Of a DNA stretch of 62,310 bases, positions 50,658-60,390 are shown piece by piece (position 1 is the stretch's first letter; each line of letters begins with the position of its first letter). Position numbers and translations under genes: made by a program. This DNA is from Actinomadura sp. KC216 (lineage in GTDB: Bacteria > Actinomycetota > Actinomycetes > Streptosporangiales > Streptosporangiaceae): positions 1 through 62,310 of the forward strand of contig NZ_SMJX01000009.1 in assembly GCF_004348535.1 (NCBI RefSeq). The letters are read 5' to 3'. The notes beneath the pieces were generated by a model. It was not told where the DNA came from. It saw only the letters and a program-made list of their open reading frames with translations, and ran no database searches.

Positions 50658-51743
50658 ATGTCCCACTCCAGCGCCCCCTGGACACCCAACGGGCTGTGCT
50701 CGCTCTTCGTCTGCGACATCGAGTCGTTCTCGACCGGCGCGCGGAGCGACGTCGTCCGGCACCGGCTCAGGCAGGCGCTCTACGACGGGCTGCACGCCGC
50801 GTTCGACGGCGCCGGGATCCCCTTCGCGTCCTGCTACCGCGAGGACCGCGGCGACGGCGTGCTGATCGTCCCGCCGCCGGACACCGACCCGGCCGCGCTG
50901 CTGGCACCCGTGGTCGAGCGGCTGCGGGCCGAGGTGCGGCGGCACAACGACGTCTCCAACGGCGCCGCGCGGATGCGGCTGCGGGTGGCGGTGCACACCG
51001 GGCAGGTCACCTCGGACCGGCACGGCCTGGTCGGGACGGCCGTCAACCACGCGTTCCGGATCCTGTCGGCCGGGCAGCTCCGGGAGGGCATGCGGCGGAC
51101 CGGGGCGGACCTGGCGGCGGTCGCGTCGGACCGCGTCCACGAGGACCTGATCCGGCACGGCCTGGGCCTGGTGGACCCTGGCGAGTACGAGCGGATCGTG
51201 GCGCGGGTGAAGGAGACCGAGGCGCCCGCCTGGATGCGGATTCCGGGCTTCCGCCCGCCGTTCCTCCCGGCCCCCGCCGCGCCGCCGACGATCGTCGACG
51301 CGCGCGTCCTGCCACCGGCGGAGCCCGCGCGGCGGCCGCCCGCGGCCCTCCCGCCGAAAGCTCCCGCTCGGCCGTCGCTGCCACCGCCGTCGGTGCCGCC
51401 GCCGCTGCCGCCGTCGGTGCCGCCGCCGCTGCCGCCGCCCGTCACGGTCGCCGACCCGCCCCCGGCGCTCGACGTCGCCGTGGAGCGCGCGATGTCCCTC
51501 CGGGAGCTCCGCGCGCGCCGCCTGCGCGACCAGATCGTCGCGGAGCTGCCGCTGCCGCTGGCCACCCGGCTCGGGACCCGGCCGGGCGGGGACGACCGCG
51601 CCGACCTGTACGCCATCGTCAGCGCCTGCCGCGACCACCCGCGCGGGCTGGCCGAGCTGCTGCGCGCCGTCAGGAGGTTCGCGGGGGACTCGCCGCAGGT
51701 GGCGGAGTTCGGAGAGTCGATCGACGCGCTGGAGCACGCGTAA
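50658..51743 (+). CDS. Cyclase-homology protein with effector-associated-like C-terminal domain
   Basis: A 361-residue three-part protein. Residues 1-170 resemble a class III nucleotide cyclase fold: LCSLFVCDIESFSTGAR, YREDRGDGVLIVPPP, MRLRVAVHTGQVTSDRHGLVGTAVNHAFRIL. The second catalytic Asp region and transition-state residues are not all present, so activity is uncertain. Residues 205-285 are a Pro/Ala linker with PPPSVPPPLPP repeats. The last 80 residues (SLRELRARRLRDQIV, ADLYAIVSACRDHPRGLAELLRAVRRFAGDS) look like the small helical effector-associated domains that couple effectors to STAND or kinase partners. It sits directly before the kinase-WD40 gene (2-bp gap), so the two are likely partners. 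Confidence 0.72.
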   Translation: MSHSSAPWTPNGLCSLFVCDIESFSTGARSDVVRHRLRQALYDGLHAAFDGAGIPFASCYREDRGDGVLIVPPPDTDPAALLAPVVERLRAEVRRHNDVSNGAARMRLRVAVHTGQVTSDRHGLVGTAVNHAFRILSAGQLREGMRRTGADLAAVASDRVHEDLIRHGLGLVDPGEYERIVARVKETEAPAWMRIPGFRPPFLPAPAAPPTIVDARVLPPAEPARRPPAALPPKAPARPSLPPPSVPPPLPPSVPPPLPPPVTVADPPPALDVAVERAMSLRELRARRLRDQIVAELPLPLATRLGTRPGGDDRADLYAIVSACRDHPRGLAELLRAVRRFAGDSPQVAEFGESIDALEHA

Positions 51744-51745
51744 AG

Positions 51746-53551
51746 GTGCCCCTCCAACCCCTGCTGGAAGGCGACGCCAGGCACATCGGCGAGTACCGGG
51801 TGCTCGCCCGGCTGGGCGCGGGCGGGCAGGGCGTCGTCTACCTGGGCGAGGCACCGGACGGCCGGCGCGTCGCGATCAAGCTGCTGCACCCCTGGTTCGG
51901 CGGCAGCCCGCAGGGCAGGCGGCTGTTCGAGCGGGAGATCAGGCTCGCCGGGCGGGCCACCGGCTACACGGCCCGCGTCCTCGGCTCCGGCGAGCAGGCA
52001 GGGCGCCCGTACGTCGTCAGCGAGTACATCGAGGGCGAGTCGGTGGAGGACCGGGTCCGGCGGGCCGGGCCGTACGGCCGCGCGGAGGTCGTGGCGCTCG
52101 CCGCGGCCATCGCCTCGGCGCTCGCCGCCGTCCACGCCGCCGGGCTCGTGCACTGCGACTTCAAACCGGGCAACGTCCTCACCGGCCCCTACGGCGCACG
52201 CATCGTCGACTTCGGCATCGCGCGCGCCCTGGAGACCATCGCGCACCGCGACCACGAGCGCCGGGGCACCCCCGCCTACATGGCGCCGGAGCAGGTCACG
52301 GGCGGACGGCTGGGCCCGCCCACCGACGTGTTCGCCTGGGGGTCGACGATGGCGTTCGCCGCGACCGGCACGCCGCCGTTCGGCCACGGCGACGCCGAGA
52401 ACGGCCACGGCACCATGTATCGGATCGTCAATCAGGAGCCGGACCTCGGCGGCGTGCCCGAGCCGCTGCGCGCCGTCGTCTCCGCCTGCCTGCGCAAGGA
52501 CCCGGCCGACCGTCCCACCGCCTCCGGGGTGATGTCGATGCTCGGCCAGGGCGGGCCGGCGCCGTCCTCCGGCGGGCCGCCGGTGCCGTCGCCGTTCGGC
52601 GTCCCGATCGGCGATCCTCTGACGGGCCACACCGGGACGATCCGGTGCGTCGCGTACGGGTCGTGCGGTGACCTGCCCCTCGCGGTCACCGGCGCGCACG
52701 ACCGGACGGCCCGCGTCTGGGACCTCGCCGCGCGGCGGCGGCACGGGCCGCCGCTCCGGCACGACGCGCCCGTGCTCGCGGTCGCCTGCCGCGAGGAGGC
52801 CGGGCTGCCGATCGCCGTCACGGGCTGCCAGGACGGCACCCTGACCGTGTGGGACCTCGCCGCCGGAGAGCGGGTCGGCGAGCCGCTGCGCGGTCACGGC
52901 GGCGCGGTGACGTCGGTCGCGACCGCCGTCGTCGGCGGCAGGACGCTGGCGGTCAGCGCGAGCGACGACCGCACCGCGCGCCTGTGGGACCTCGCCGCTG
53001 GCCGCCAGATCGGCTCGCCCCTCACCGACGACGCCAGCCCCATGCCGGTGGCCTGCGGCGAGCTCGACGGGTCCGCGGTGGCGATCATCGGCGGGATGTG
53101 GGACCAGTCCGTCCGCGTCCTCGACCTCGGCGACCGCCGGTGGACCGACCTGCGGCTGACCAGCCACACCGACTCGGTCGTCGCGGTGGCCTACGGGCGG
53201 CTCGCGGGCCGGCCCGTCGCGGTGACCGGCGGCTACGACCGGACGGTCCGCGTCTGGGACCTCGGGACGCGGCGCGAGCTCGGCAGCCCGCTCGTCCACG
53301 AGAGCGCGGTCCTGTCCGTGACGTTCGGCATGCGCGGCGGCGAGCCGATCCTGCTGGTCGGCGGCGCCGACGGCGCGGTCCAGGGGTGGAGCCTGCCGTC
53401 GCGCCGATCGCTCGGCGACCCGCTCGCCGCCGGGCCGTCCGCGCGCGGCGGCGCCGTCCCGGTCGCGTTCGGGCGGATCGACGGCCGGCCGATCGCCATC
53501 ACCTGCCCCGAGGACCTCGGCGTCCGCCTCTGGAGCCTCGGCACCCCCTGA
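51746..53551 (+). CDS. Hanks-type Ser/Thr kinase with C-terminal WD40 propeller
   Basis: A 601-residue cytoplasmic protein. The kinase domain (about 16-270) has the glycine loop LGAGGQGVVYLG, VAIK Lys45, catalytic loop HCDFKPGN (His136, Asp138, Lys140, Asn143; Cys replaces Arg of HRD), DFG 155-157 and the APE-type MAPEQVTGG. With no Arg before the catalytic Asp it belongs to the class not dependent on activation-loop phosphorylation. Six to seven WD40 blades follow (LTGHTGTIRCVAYG, AHDRTARVWDLAARR, LRGHGGAVTSVATA, GYDRTVRVWDLGTRR). No transmembrane helix separates them. GTG 51746 starts 2 bp after the cyclase-like stop, so the genes are coupled. Confidence 0.88.
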   Translation: MPLQPLLEGDARHIGEYRVLARLGAGGQGVVYLGEAPDGRRVAIKLLHPWFGGSPQGRRLFEREIRLAGRATGYTARVLGSGEQAGRPYVVSEYIEGESVEDRVRRAGPYGRAEVVALAAAIASALAAVHAAGLVHCDFKPGNVLTGPYGARIVDFGIARALETIAHRDHERRGTPAYMAPEQVTGGRLGPPTDVFAWGSTMAFAATGTPPFGHGDAENGHGTMYRIVNQEPDLGGVPEPLRAVVSACLRKDPADRPTASGVMSMLGQGGPAPSSGGPPVPSPFGVPIGDPLTGHTGTIRCVAYGSCGDLPLAVTGAHDRTARVWDLAARRRHGPPLRHDAPVLAVACREEAGLPIAVTGCQDGTLTVWDLAAGERVGEPLRGHGGAVTSVATAVVGGRTLAVSASDDRTARLWDLAAGRQIGSPLTDDASPMPVACGELDGSAVAIIGGMWDQSVRVLDLGDRRWTDLRLTSHTDSVVAVAYGRLAGRPVAVTGGYDRTVRVWDLGTRRELGSPLVHESAVLSVTFGMRGGEPILLVGGADGAVQGWSLPSRRSLGDPLAAGPSARGGAVPVAFGRIDGRPIAITCPEDLGVRLWSLGTP

Positions 53552-53591
53552 GCCCGTGCCGTCCCGGCGCGCCGGGAAGTAGCCTTGGCCG

Positions 53592-54317
53592 GTGTTCTCC
53601 GCTCAAGGTCCATCCCTGCGCGAACTGGCGATCCAGGCCCTGTCCTCGGTGGAGGACGCCTATGACCTGCTCGCGCCCAAGTTCGACCGCACACCGTTCC
53701 GCACCCCCGACAGCGTGCTCGGCGCGACCGCCGACGCGCTGCGCCCGCTCGGGCCGTTCGATGCGGGCCTGGACGTGTGCTGCGGTACCGGCGCGGGAAT
53801 GCGGGTCCTCCGGCCCCTCTGCGAGAAGCGCATCTCCGGTGTCGATTTCAGCGCCGGAATGCTCGCGCAGGCGCGCGACGCGCATCCGGACGCCGAATGG
53901 GTGCGCGCCGACGCCCGTGCCCTGCCCTTCGACGAGGGCTTCGACCTCGCGGTCAGTTTCGGGGCGCTCGGACATTTCCTGCCCGCCGAACGTCCCGCGG
54001 TGTTCTCCGGGGTGTACCGCGCGTTGCGGCCCGGCGGGCTTTTCGCGTTCCCGATCGGTGCGCCGCCGCCCGTCGCCTCGGGCTTGTACTGGATGCTCCT
54101 CGGATTCGACGTGGTGATGCGGATTCGCAACGCGGTGTGGCGCCCGCGGTTCGTCATGTACTACCGGACCTGGCCGCTGCACGCCCTCCGCGACGAGCTG
54201 ACCGCGGCCGGGTTCACCGTGACGACCGTGCCCCTGCCCCCCATGGGGCAGCGGGCGGACGGAAGCGCACGGTACCGGCTCGTCCTCGCCCGCAAGCCCG
54301 CGAGCACGAGCCGGTAG
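53592..54317 (+). CDS. Class I SAM-dependent methyltransferase
   Basis: A 241-residue methyltransferase. After an N-terminal helix (SSVEDAYDLLAPKFDRTPF) come motif I GLDVCCGTGAGMRVL, the acidic loop ISGVDFSAGMLAQARDAHP, FDLAVSFGALGHFLP and LRPGGLFAFPIGAPPPV. The C-terminal region has a hydrophobic helix (LYWMLLGFDVVMRIRNAVW). GTG 53592 is the start. It stands alone, converging with the FAD monooxygenase 12 bp away. Substrate unknown. Confidence 0.85.
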   Translation: MFSAQGPSLRELAIQALSSVEDAYDLLAPKFDRTPFRTPDSVLGATADALRPLGPFDAGLDVCCGTGAGMRVLRPLCEKRISGVDFSAGMLAQARDAHPDAEWVRADARALPFDEGFDLAVSFGALGHFLPAERPAVFSGVYRALRPGGLFAFPIGAPPPVASGLYWMLLGFDVVMRIRNAVWRPRFVMYYRTWPLHALRDELTAAGFTVTTVPLPPMGQRADGSARYRLVLARKPASTSR

Positions 54318-54329
54318 GGGCCGGGGTCC

Positions 54330-55948
<1,619 letters not shown>

Positions 55949-55957
<9 letters not shown>

Positions 55958-56551
55958 GAGGGCGTCGAGGAACGGGCCCACGACCGCCATCACGTCGCGG
56001 CGCGCGGCGGCCGGGTCGTCGGCGGCGCTGATCAGGAGCGCGGTCTCGTCCGCGACCGCGAGCAGCGCGTGCGCGAGCGCCTTGACCGGCAGCTCCCGGA
56101 CCGTCCCGCCGGCCATTCCCTGGGCGAGGACGCCCTCCATCATGCCGAGGACGTGGCGCTGGCATATCTCGCGCCAGCGGGCCCAGCCGACCACGGACGG
56201 CCCGTCCACCAGGAGGATGCGCTGCAGTTCGGGGTCCTCGCAGGCGTCGAGCCAGGCCAGCATGGCGCGGGTCATCGTCTCGCGGAAGTCGCCCTCGGGA
56301 GCCGTGGCCGCCGCGTCCGCCACCCGCCGCGCGGCCTCGCCCTCCAGCTCGTCGAGGACGGCGACGAACAGGCCGGTCTTGTCGGCGAAGTGGTGGTAGA
56401 GCGCGCCGCGGCTGACGTCCGCCGCGCGGACGATCGCATCGGTACCGACACCGGCGAAGCCGTGTTCGGCGAACAGCTTCCGGCCGGCGCGCACGAGCGC
56501 CGCCCGGGTGGTGGCCGAGCGGTCTGCTTGCGTTCGACGAGCTTGTTTCAT
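55949..56551 (-). CDS. TetR-family repressor
   Basis: A 200-residue TetR regulator. The N-terminal helix-turn-helix is ALVRAGRKLFAEHGFAGVGTDAIVRAADVSRGALYHHFADKTGLF; the rest is the all-helical ligand domain with FRETMTRAMLAWLDACEDPELQRILLVDGPSVVGW, typical of a common actinomycete subgroup (TetR_C_33-like). ATG 56551 is the start. It is divergent from the alpha/beta hydrolase/erythromycin esterase operon, with a nested inverted repeat between them, so it most likely represses that operon and itself. Confidence 0.9.
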
Positions 56552-56563
56552 ACAGTCTGTCCG

Positions 56564-56597
56564 TAAGATACATGCAGGTTGTATGTTACTTATCTTA
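56564..56597. promoter_or_regulatory. TetR operator candidate (nested inverted repeats)
   Basis: Outer arms TAAGATA (56564-56570) and TATCTTA (56591-56597) enclose inner arms ATACA (56568-56572) and TGTAT (56580-56584). The inner pair has the A-ACA/TGT-T layout common to TetR sites. It lies 12 bp upstream of the TetR start and ends at the hydrolase ribosome site. Confidence 0.65.
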
Positions 56598-56610
56598 GGA
56601 GGTGGGCCGG

Positions 56611-57462
56611 ATGGAGATGATCGATCTGCCCCACGGCACCGTAAGCTACCGGGCCGCCGGTCCGGAGGATTCCGCGTCCCCGCCGGTCGTCTTCGTCCAT
56701 GGCTTCCTGGTCGACGGCTCGCTCTGGTCCGGCGTCGCGGACCTGCTGGCCGCCAAGGGCGTCCGGTCCTACGCCCCGCAGTGGCCGCTCGGCTCGCACC
56801 GCGTGCCGGTGCCCGGCGCCGACCAGTCGCCACGGGGCGTCGCCCGGCAGATCCTGGCGTTCCTCGAAGCCCTCGACCTCACCGACGTCACCCTGGTCGG
56901 GAACGACACCGGCGGCGCGCTGTGCCAGTACGCCGTCGACACCGACGCGAGCCGGATCGGCCGCCTCGTGCTCACCAACTGCGACGCCTTCGACACCTTC
57001 CCGCCGTTCCCCTTCAACGTGATCTTCCAGCTTCTCAAGGAACCGCGCCGCCTCCGGTTCAACCTGCAGCCGATGCGGCTGCGCGCGTTCCGGCACTCGC
57101 CGCTCGGGTTCGGCCTCCTCGCGCGCGGGTTCGACCCGGCGCAGTCGCGCGCCTGGATCGAACCGGCGCTCACCGACGCGGCCGTCCGGACGGACGCGGC
57201 CCGCTTCCTCCAGGCCGTCGACCCGCGCGAGCTGAACGACGTCTCGACGCGGCTCGGCGCCTTCCGCGGCCCCGTCCGGCTGGTCTGGGGCACCGCCGAC
57301 CGGGCGTTCAAGCCGGCGCTCGGCAGGCGGCTGGCGGCGGCGTTCGGCGGCGCCGAGTTCGTCGAGATCCCCGGCGCCCGGACGTTCGTCCCGCTCGACG
57401 CGCCGCAAGCGCTCGCCGACCAGATCGCCGGCATCGCCGCATCCTCGAAGGAGCAAGCATGA
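56611..57462 (+). CDS. Alpha/beta hydrolase with Asp nucleophile (haloalkane dehalogenase/epoxide hydrolase-like)
   Basis: A 283-residue alpha/beta hydrolase. The oxyanion motif is VFVHGFLVDGSLW; the nucleophile elbow is GNDTGGALCQ with Asp where esterases have Ser, as in haloalkane dehalogenases and epoxide hydrolases. LVWGTADRAFKP carries the second acid. The usual catalytic His near the C-terminus (often followed by hydrophobics, as in ARHFVPLD) appears replaced: the sequence is IPGARTFVPLDAPQ with Thr. The His loss would impair the second half-reaction. ATG 56611 follows AGGAGG by 8 bp. Its stop overlaps the next ATG. Confidence 0.82.
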   Translation: MEMIDLPHGTVSYRAAGPEDSASPPVVFVHGFLVDGSLWSGVADLLAAKGVRSYAPQWPLGSHRVPVPGADQSPRGVARQILAFLEALDLTDVTLVGNDTGGALCQYAVDTDASRIGRLVLTNCDAFDTFPPFPFNVIFQLLKEPRRLRFNLQPMRLRAFRHSPLGFGLLARGFDPAQSRAWIEPALTDAAVRTDAARFLQAVDPRELNDVSTRLGAFRGPVRLVWGTADRAFKPALGRRLAAAFGGAEFVEIPGARTFVPLDAPQALADQIAGIAASSKEQA

Positions 57463-58931
57463 CTCGCGAGACAGCAGGGCGGAGCAACGCCCACGGGCTC
57501 TCCCGCCGCGCCCTGATCACCGGCGGCACCGCCGCAGCCCTGTCCTTAGGGTTGCCGAGAGCCGCCGACGCCACGGCCCCGGCGGGTACGGCCCCGGCGG
57601 GCACGGACGCGCTGCGCGCCTGGCTGGACCGGCACGCGCTGCCGCTCCCCCGCCTCGACGCCGCAGGCCCGCTGGACGACCTGCGTGCGCTGCGCCCCCT
57701 GATCGGCGACGCGCGCATCGCCGGGATCGGCGAGCCGGTGCACGGCAGCCACACGGTGACGACCCTCAAGCACCGCGTGGCGCGCTTCCTGGTCGAGCGG
57801 CTCGGGTTCCGGACGATCGCCTGGGAGGAGAGCTGGGCCGCCGGAGTCGCCATCGACCGCTACGTCACCACCGGCTCGGGTGACGCCGCCTCCGTGGTCG
57901 GCGACGCGATGTTCATGCTCCGCAGCCACGGCATCCTCGACCTGGTGGCATGGATGCGGGAGTTCAACGAGGGCCGTCCGGCGCACGACCGGGTGCGCTT
58001 CCTCGGCGCCGACATCCTGGAGCTGCGGCAGCGGCTGTACGACGAGATCCGCGCGTACGTCAGGGACGTCGCGCCGGACCGGTACGCCGAGCTCGACGGC
58101 CACCTGTCGGAGATCGACATGCACGGCGACCATCGGGACCATCTGATCTGGTACAACGACCCCGATTTCACCGACGAGCTCAAACGCCCGTACATCGGGC
58201 ACGCGCGCGCCGTCCTCGACCTGGTGCGCCGCGCAGGCCCCGGCCGGCCGGCGGTCTCGGGCGCCGGACGAGCGGCGGTCTCGGGCGCCGGAGGGTCGGG
58301 CGTCTCGCGGGACGACGCCGTCCAGCACGCGCTGGCTCTCCTCGGCTGGTACGAGTCCTACACGACCGCCGGCGACCGGCAGGACACGCGGGAGCGCTAC
58401 ATCGCCCGGTTCGTCGAGAACTGGCGCCGCCGGACCGGTCACCGCATCGTCTACAGCGCCGCCAACGCTCACACCGCGGGCGTCGAGGAGCAGGTGGTCT
58501 CGTTCCCCGACGAGTACCCCGGGCCGGACGTCACCCGGCGGCGGATGGCGGGCGGCATCCTGCGGCGCGTCCACGGGAGGCGGTACCGCTCGATCGCCAC
58601 CGTCTTCGATCACGGGGACGTCCTCACCGGCTGGGAGCGGGGCGGCCCCACGGTCTACGCGATGCCGTCCCCGCACGAGTCGTTCGTCGACCGCGACCTC
58701 GGCTCGGCGCGCCTTCCCGACTACCTGGTCGACCTGCGGCACGGCGCCCCGCCGCCGGTCCGGCGCCGCCTCGACGGGCCCGCCAAGCTGCGGACCGTCA
58801 GCGCCGCCTATTTCCCCGAGAACGACGCCGAGTATTACCACTCGGTCGGCTCGCTCTCGGGCGCGTTCGACGCGATCCTGCACATCGACCGGATCGCCCC
58901 GACCCGCCTCCTGGCCGCCCCGAATTCTTGA
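57459..58931 (+). CDS. Erythromycin esterase-family protein with Tat signal
   Basis: A 490-residue secreted-type enzyme of the erythromycin esterase superfamily. The N-terminus has a twin-arginine motif (LSRRALITGGTAAALSLG) and a signal cleavage region near AADATA. Catalytic-domain motifs include IAGIGEPVHGSHTV (Glu and His), TIAWEESWAAG, MLRSHGILDLVAWMREFN, VRFLGADI, RIVYSAANAHTAGVEE and YHSVGSLSGAFDAIL. The family includes EreA/EreB, which open macrolide rings, but many members have other or unknown substrates. A VSGAG repeat at about 265-285 is an insert. ATG 57459 overlaps the hydrolase stop. Confidence 0.87.
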   Translation: MTRETAGRSNAHGLSRRALITGGTAAALSLGLPRAADATAPAGTAPAGTDALRAWLDRHALPLPRLDAAGPLDDLRALRPLIGDARIAGIGEPVHGSHTVTTLKHRVARFLVERLGFRTIAWEESWAAGVAIDRYVTTGSGDAASVVGDAMFMLRSHGILDLVAWMREFNEGRPAHDRVRFLGADILELRQRLYDEIRAYVRDVAPDRYAELDGHLSEIDMHGDHRDHLIWYNDPDFTDELKRPYIGHARAVLDLVRRAGPGRPAVSGAGRAAVSGAGGSGVSRDDAVQHALALLGWYESYTTAGDRQDTRERYIARFVENWRRRTGHRIVYSAANAHTAGVEEQVVSFPDEYPGPDVTRRRMAGGILRRVHGRRYRSIATVFDHGDVLTGWERGGPTVYAMPSPHESFVDRDLGSARLPDYLVDLRHGAPPPVRRRLDGPAKLRTVSAAYFPENDAEYYHSVGSLSGAFDAILHIDRIAPTRLLAAPNS

Positions 58932-58977
58932 TAAAGGCGGCCCTGCTGGCCCGTCTGCGCGGACCCGCAGAACAGCA

Positions 58978-59020
58978 GGGACCGGGCCGTCATCGAAAGC
59001 ACCGATGACGGCCCGGTCCC
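58978..59020 (+). terminator. 18-bp perfect hairpin after the esterase gene
   Basis: The arms 58978-58995 and 59003-59020 are perfectly complementary over 18 bp with a 7-base loop (AAAGCAC), 46 bp after the esterase stop and 80 bp before the convergent EF-hand gene end. It has no U-run but is by far the strongest stem here and probably terminates both transcripts. Confidence 0.75.
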
Positions 59021-59100
59021 GTCAGATCATGCGCGCCCGGACCGGCTCCGGGCGCCAGGTCGCGCCGCCGCGGGGCTTCGCGTTTCCGGCCGCTGTCCGG

Positions 59101-59640
59101 TCAGTAGGGGCCGCCGAGGAACGACTTCGTTTCGGGGTCGATTTCGAGGTAGAACTTGAGCCACGCCCTCCGGTACTCCTCCGTGGAGATGGAGCCGTTT
59201 CCGTCGGCGTCCATATCGGCTGCGGCCTGGCGTGCCTCGTCCGGGACGAGGCCGGCGTTCTCGAGGAACGTCTGGAGTTCGGCCAGGTCGATCCGTCCGT
59301 CGTCGTCGGTGTCGATGACCGCGAACTCTGCGCCGGCAGCGTCCGCGATGCTCTCGGTGAAGAGCGATCCGTCGCTCATCCCGCTGGACATCGCGTTGAT
59401 GAACTCCTCGCGCGTGACGCGTCCGTCGTAGTCGGCGTCGGCGTAGTGGGCGACGACCTCCCAGAAGCGCTGGTAGGCGGCGTGGAGCGCCTGGCTCTTG
59501 GCGGAGTCGACGGGAACGTTCCCGGCCCGCACGACGCCGCCGGCCAGCGCCGCCAGATCGCTCGACTCGATCGACCCGCTGTGGTCGACGTCGAACAGAT
59601 CGAAGGTCCGGCCGTACCGGAATGCCGCGTTGTCGCTCAT
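59101..59640 (-). CDS. EF-hand calcium-binding protein (calerythrin-like)
   Basis: A 179-residue cytosolic protein with four EF-hand loops: DVDHSGSIESSD (17-28, with Asp rather than Glu at position 12), DADYDGRVTREE (69-80), DTDDDGRIDLAE (111-122) and DADGNGSISTEE (145-156). Spacing and flanking helices match actinomycete calerythrin/CabC-type proteins, which buffer Ca and affect aerial growth. ATG 59640. Loops 2-4 are canonical Ca sites. It is monocistronic, convergent with the esterase and divergent from the TerB gene. Confidence 0.9.
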   Translation of the reverse strand: MSDNAAFRYGRTFDLFDVDHSGSIESSDLAALAGGVVRAGNVPVDSAKSQALHAAYQRFWEVVAHYADADYDGRVTREEFINAMSSGMSDGSLFTESIADAAGAEFAVIDTDDDGRIDLAELQTFLENAGLVPDEARQAAADMDADGNGSISTEEYRRAWLKFYLEIDPETKSFLGGPY

Positions 59641-59854
59641 GTGAGCCCTCCCGAGGTCACCGTGCTGGGCGCAGGACGTCACCGTAGCCTTACGCATGGT
59701 GTCCGCTGAATAGCGGAGAGTGGCCCAGGCCATAGCCGCGGATGGACATTGGCCATACCTCCGCGCCCACGGCCCTCGGATGGCGCGCCGCGGCTACTAC
59801 GGGTGTAGCAGGTCCGTTAGGGTCGGACGGGACGGACCACGAGCGGAGGAATCG

Positions 59855-60310
59855 ATGCCTTTCTGGGACAAGCTGCGCGAGTCGACCCAGACCCTGCAGA
59901 CGCAGCTGCTCAGCAAGAAGAACGATCTGAAGAGCGGCGCGTTCCGGGACGCGAGCATGGCGATGTGCGCGCTGGTCGCCGCCGCCGACGGCAGCGTCGA
60001 CCCGTCCGAGCGGCAGCGGACCGCGTCCCTGATCTCCAGCAACGAGGTGCTGAAGAACTTCCCCGCCGACGACCTGCAGCGCCGCTTCAACGACTACGTG
60101 TCGAAGCTGACCGCGGACTTCGACTTCGGGAAGGTCTCCGTCCTGCAGGACATCGGCAAGGCCAAGAAGAAGCCCGACGAGGCGCGCGCCGTGATCCAGA
60201 TCGGCATCATCATCGGCGGCGCGGACGGGAACTTCGACAACGCCGAGAAGGGCGTCGTCCGCGAGGCGTGCCTCGCGCTCGGCCTCGACCCGTCCGAGTT
60301 CGAGCTCTGA
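59855..60310 (+). CDS. TerB-family tellurite resistance protein
   Basis: A 151-residue helical protein of the TerB family. The diagnostic motifs are MAMCALVAAADGSVDPSERQR and its second-half counterpart IQIGIIIGGADGNFDNAEKGVVREACLALGL, whose Asp/Glu residues form the metal-binding cluster. FWDKLRESTQTLQTQL opens the protein. ATG 59855 is preceded by GGAGGA. No other ter genes (TerD, TerC) are next to it. TerB proteins are thought to work in membrane-associated stress or defence complexes. Confidence 0.9.
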   Translation: MPFWDKLRESTQTLQTQLLSKKNDLKSGAFRDASMAMCALVAAADGSVDPSERQRTASLISSNEVLKNFPADDLQRRFNDYVSKLTADFDFGKVSVLQDIGKAKKKPDEARAVIQIGIIIGGADGNFDNAEKGVVREACLALGLDPSEFEL

Positions 60311-60330
60311 CCTCCGCCCGCCGTCACGGC

Positions 60331-60390
60331 GGACGGCGGATCAGCGGACGGCGGATCAGCGGACGGCGGATCAGCGGACGGCGGGTCAGC
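60331..60390. repeat. 15-bp tandem repeat, four copies, carrying in-frame stops
   Basis: GGACGGCGGATCAGC is repeated at 60331, 60346, 60361 and (one change) 60376. The last copy contains the stop of the minus-strand M56 gene. Because the unit is 15 bp, each further copy puts another TGA in the same frame beyond the real stop. Confidence 0.9.

Noticed and set aside
57459-58931. Evidence that the organism makes a macrolide
   Set aside because: The erythromycin esterase family is broad and no polyketide synthase or macrolide-modifying cluster is in the window.
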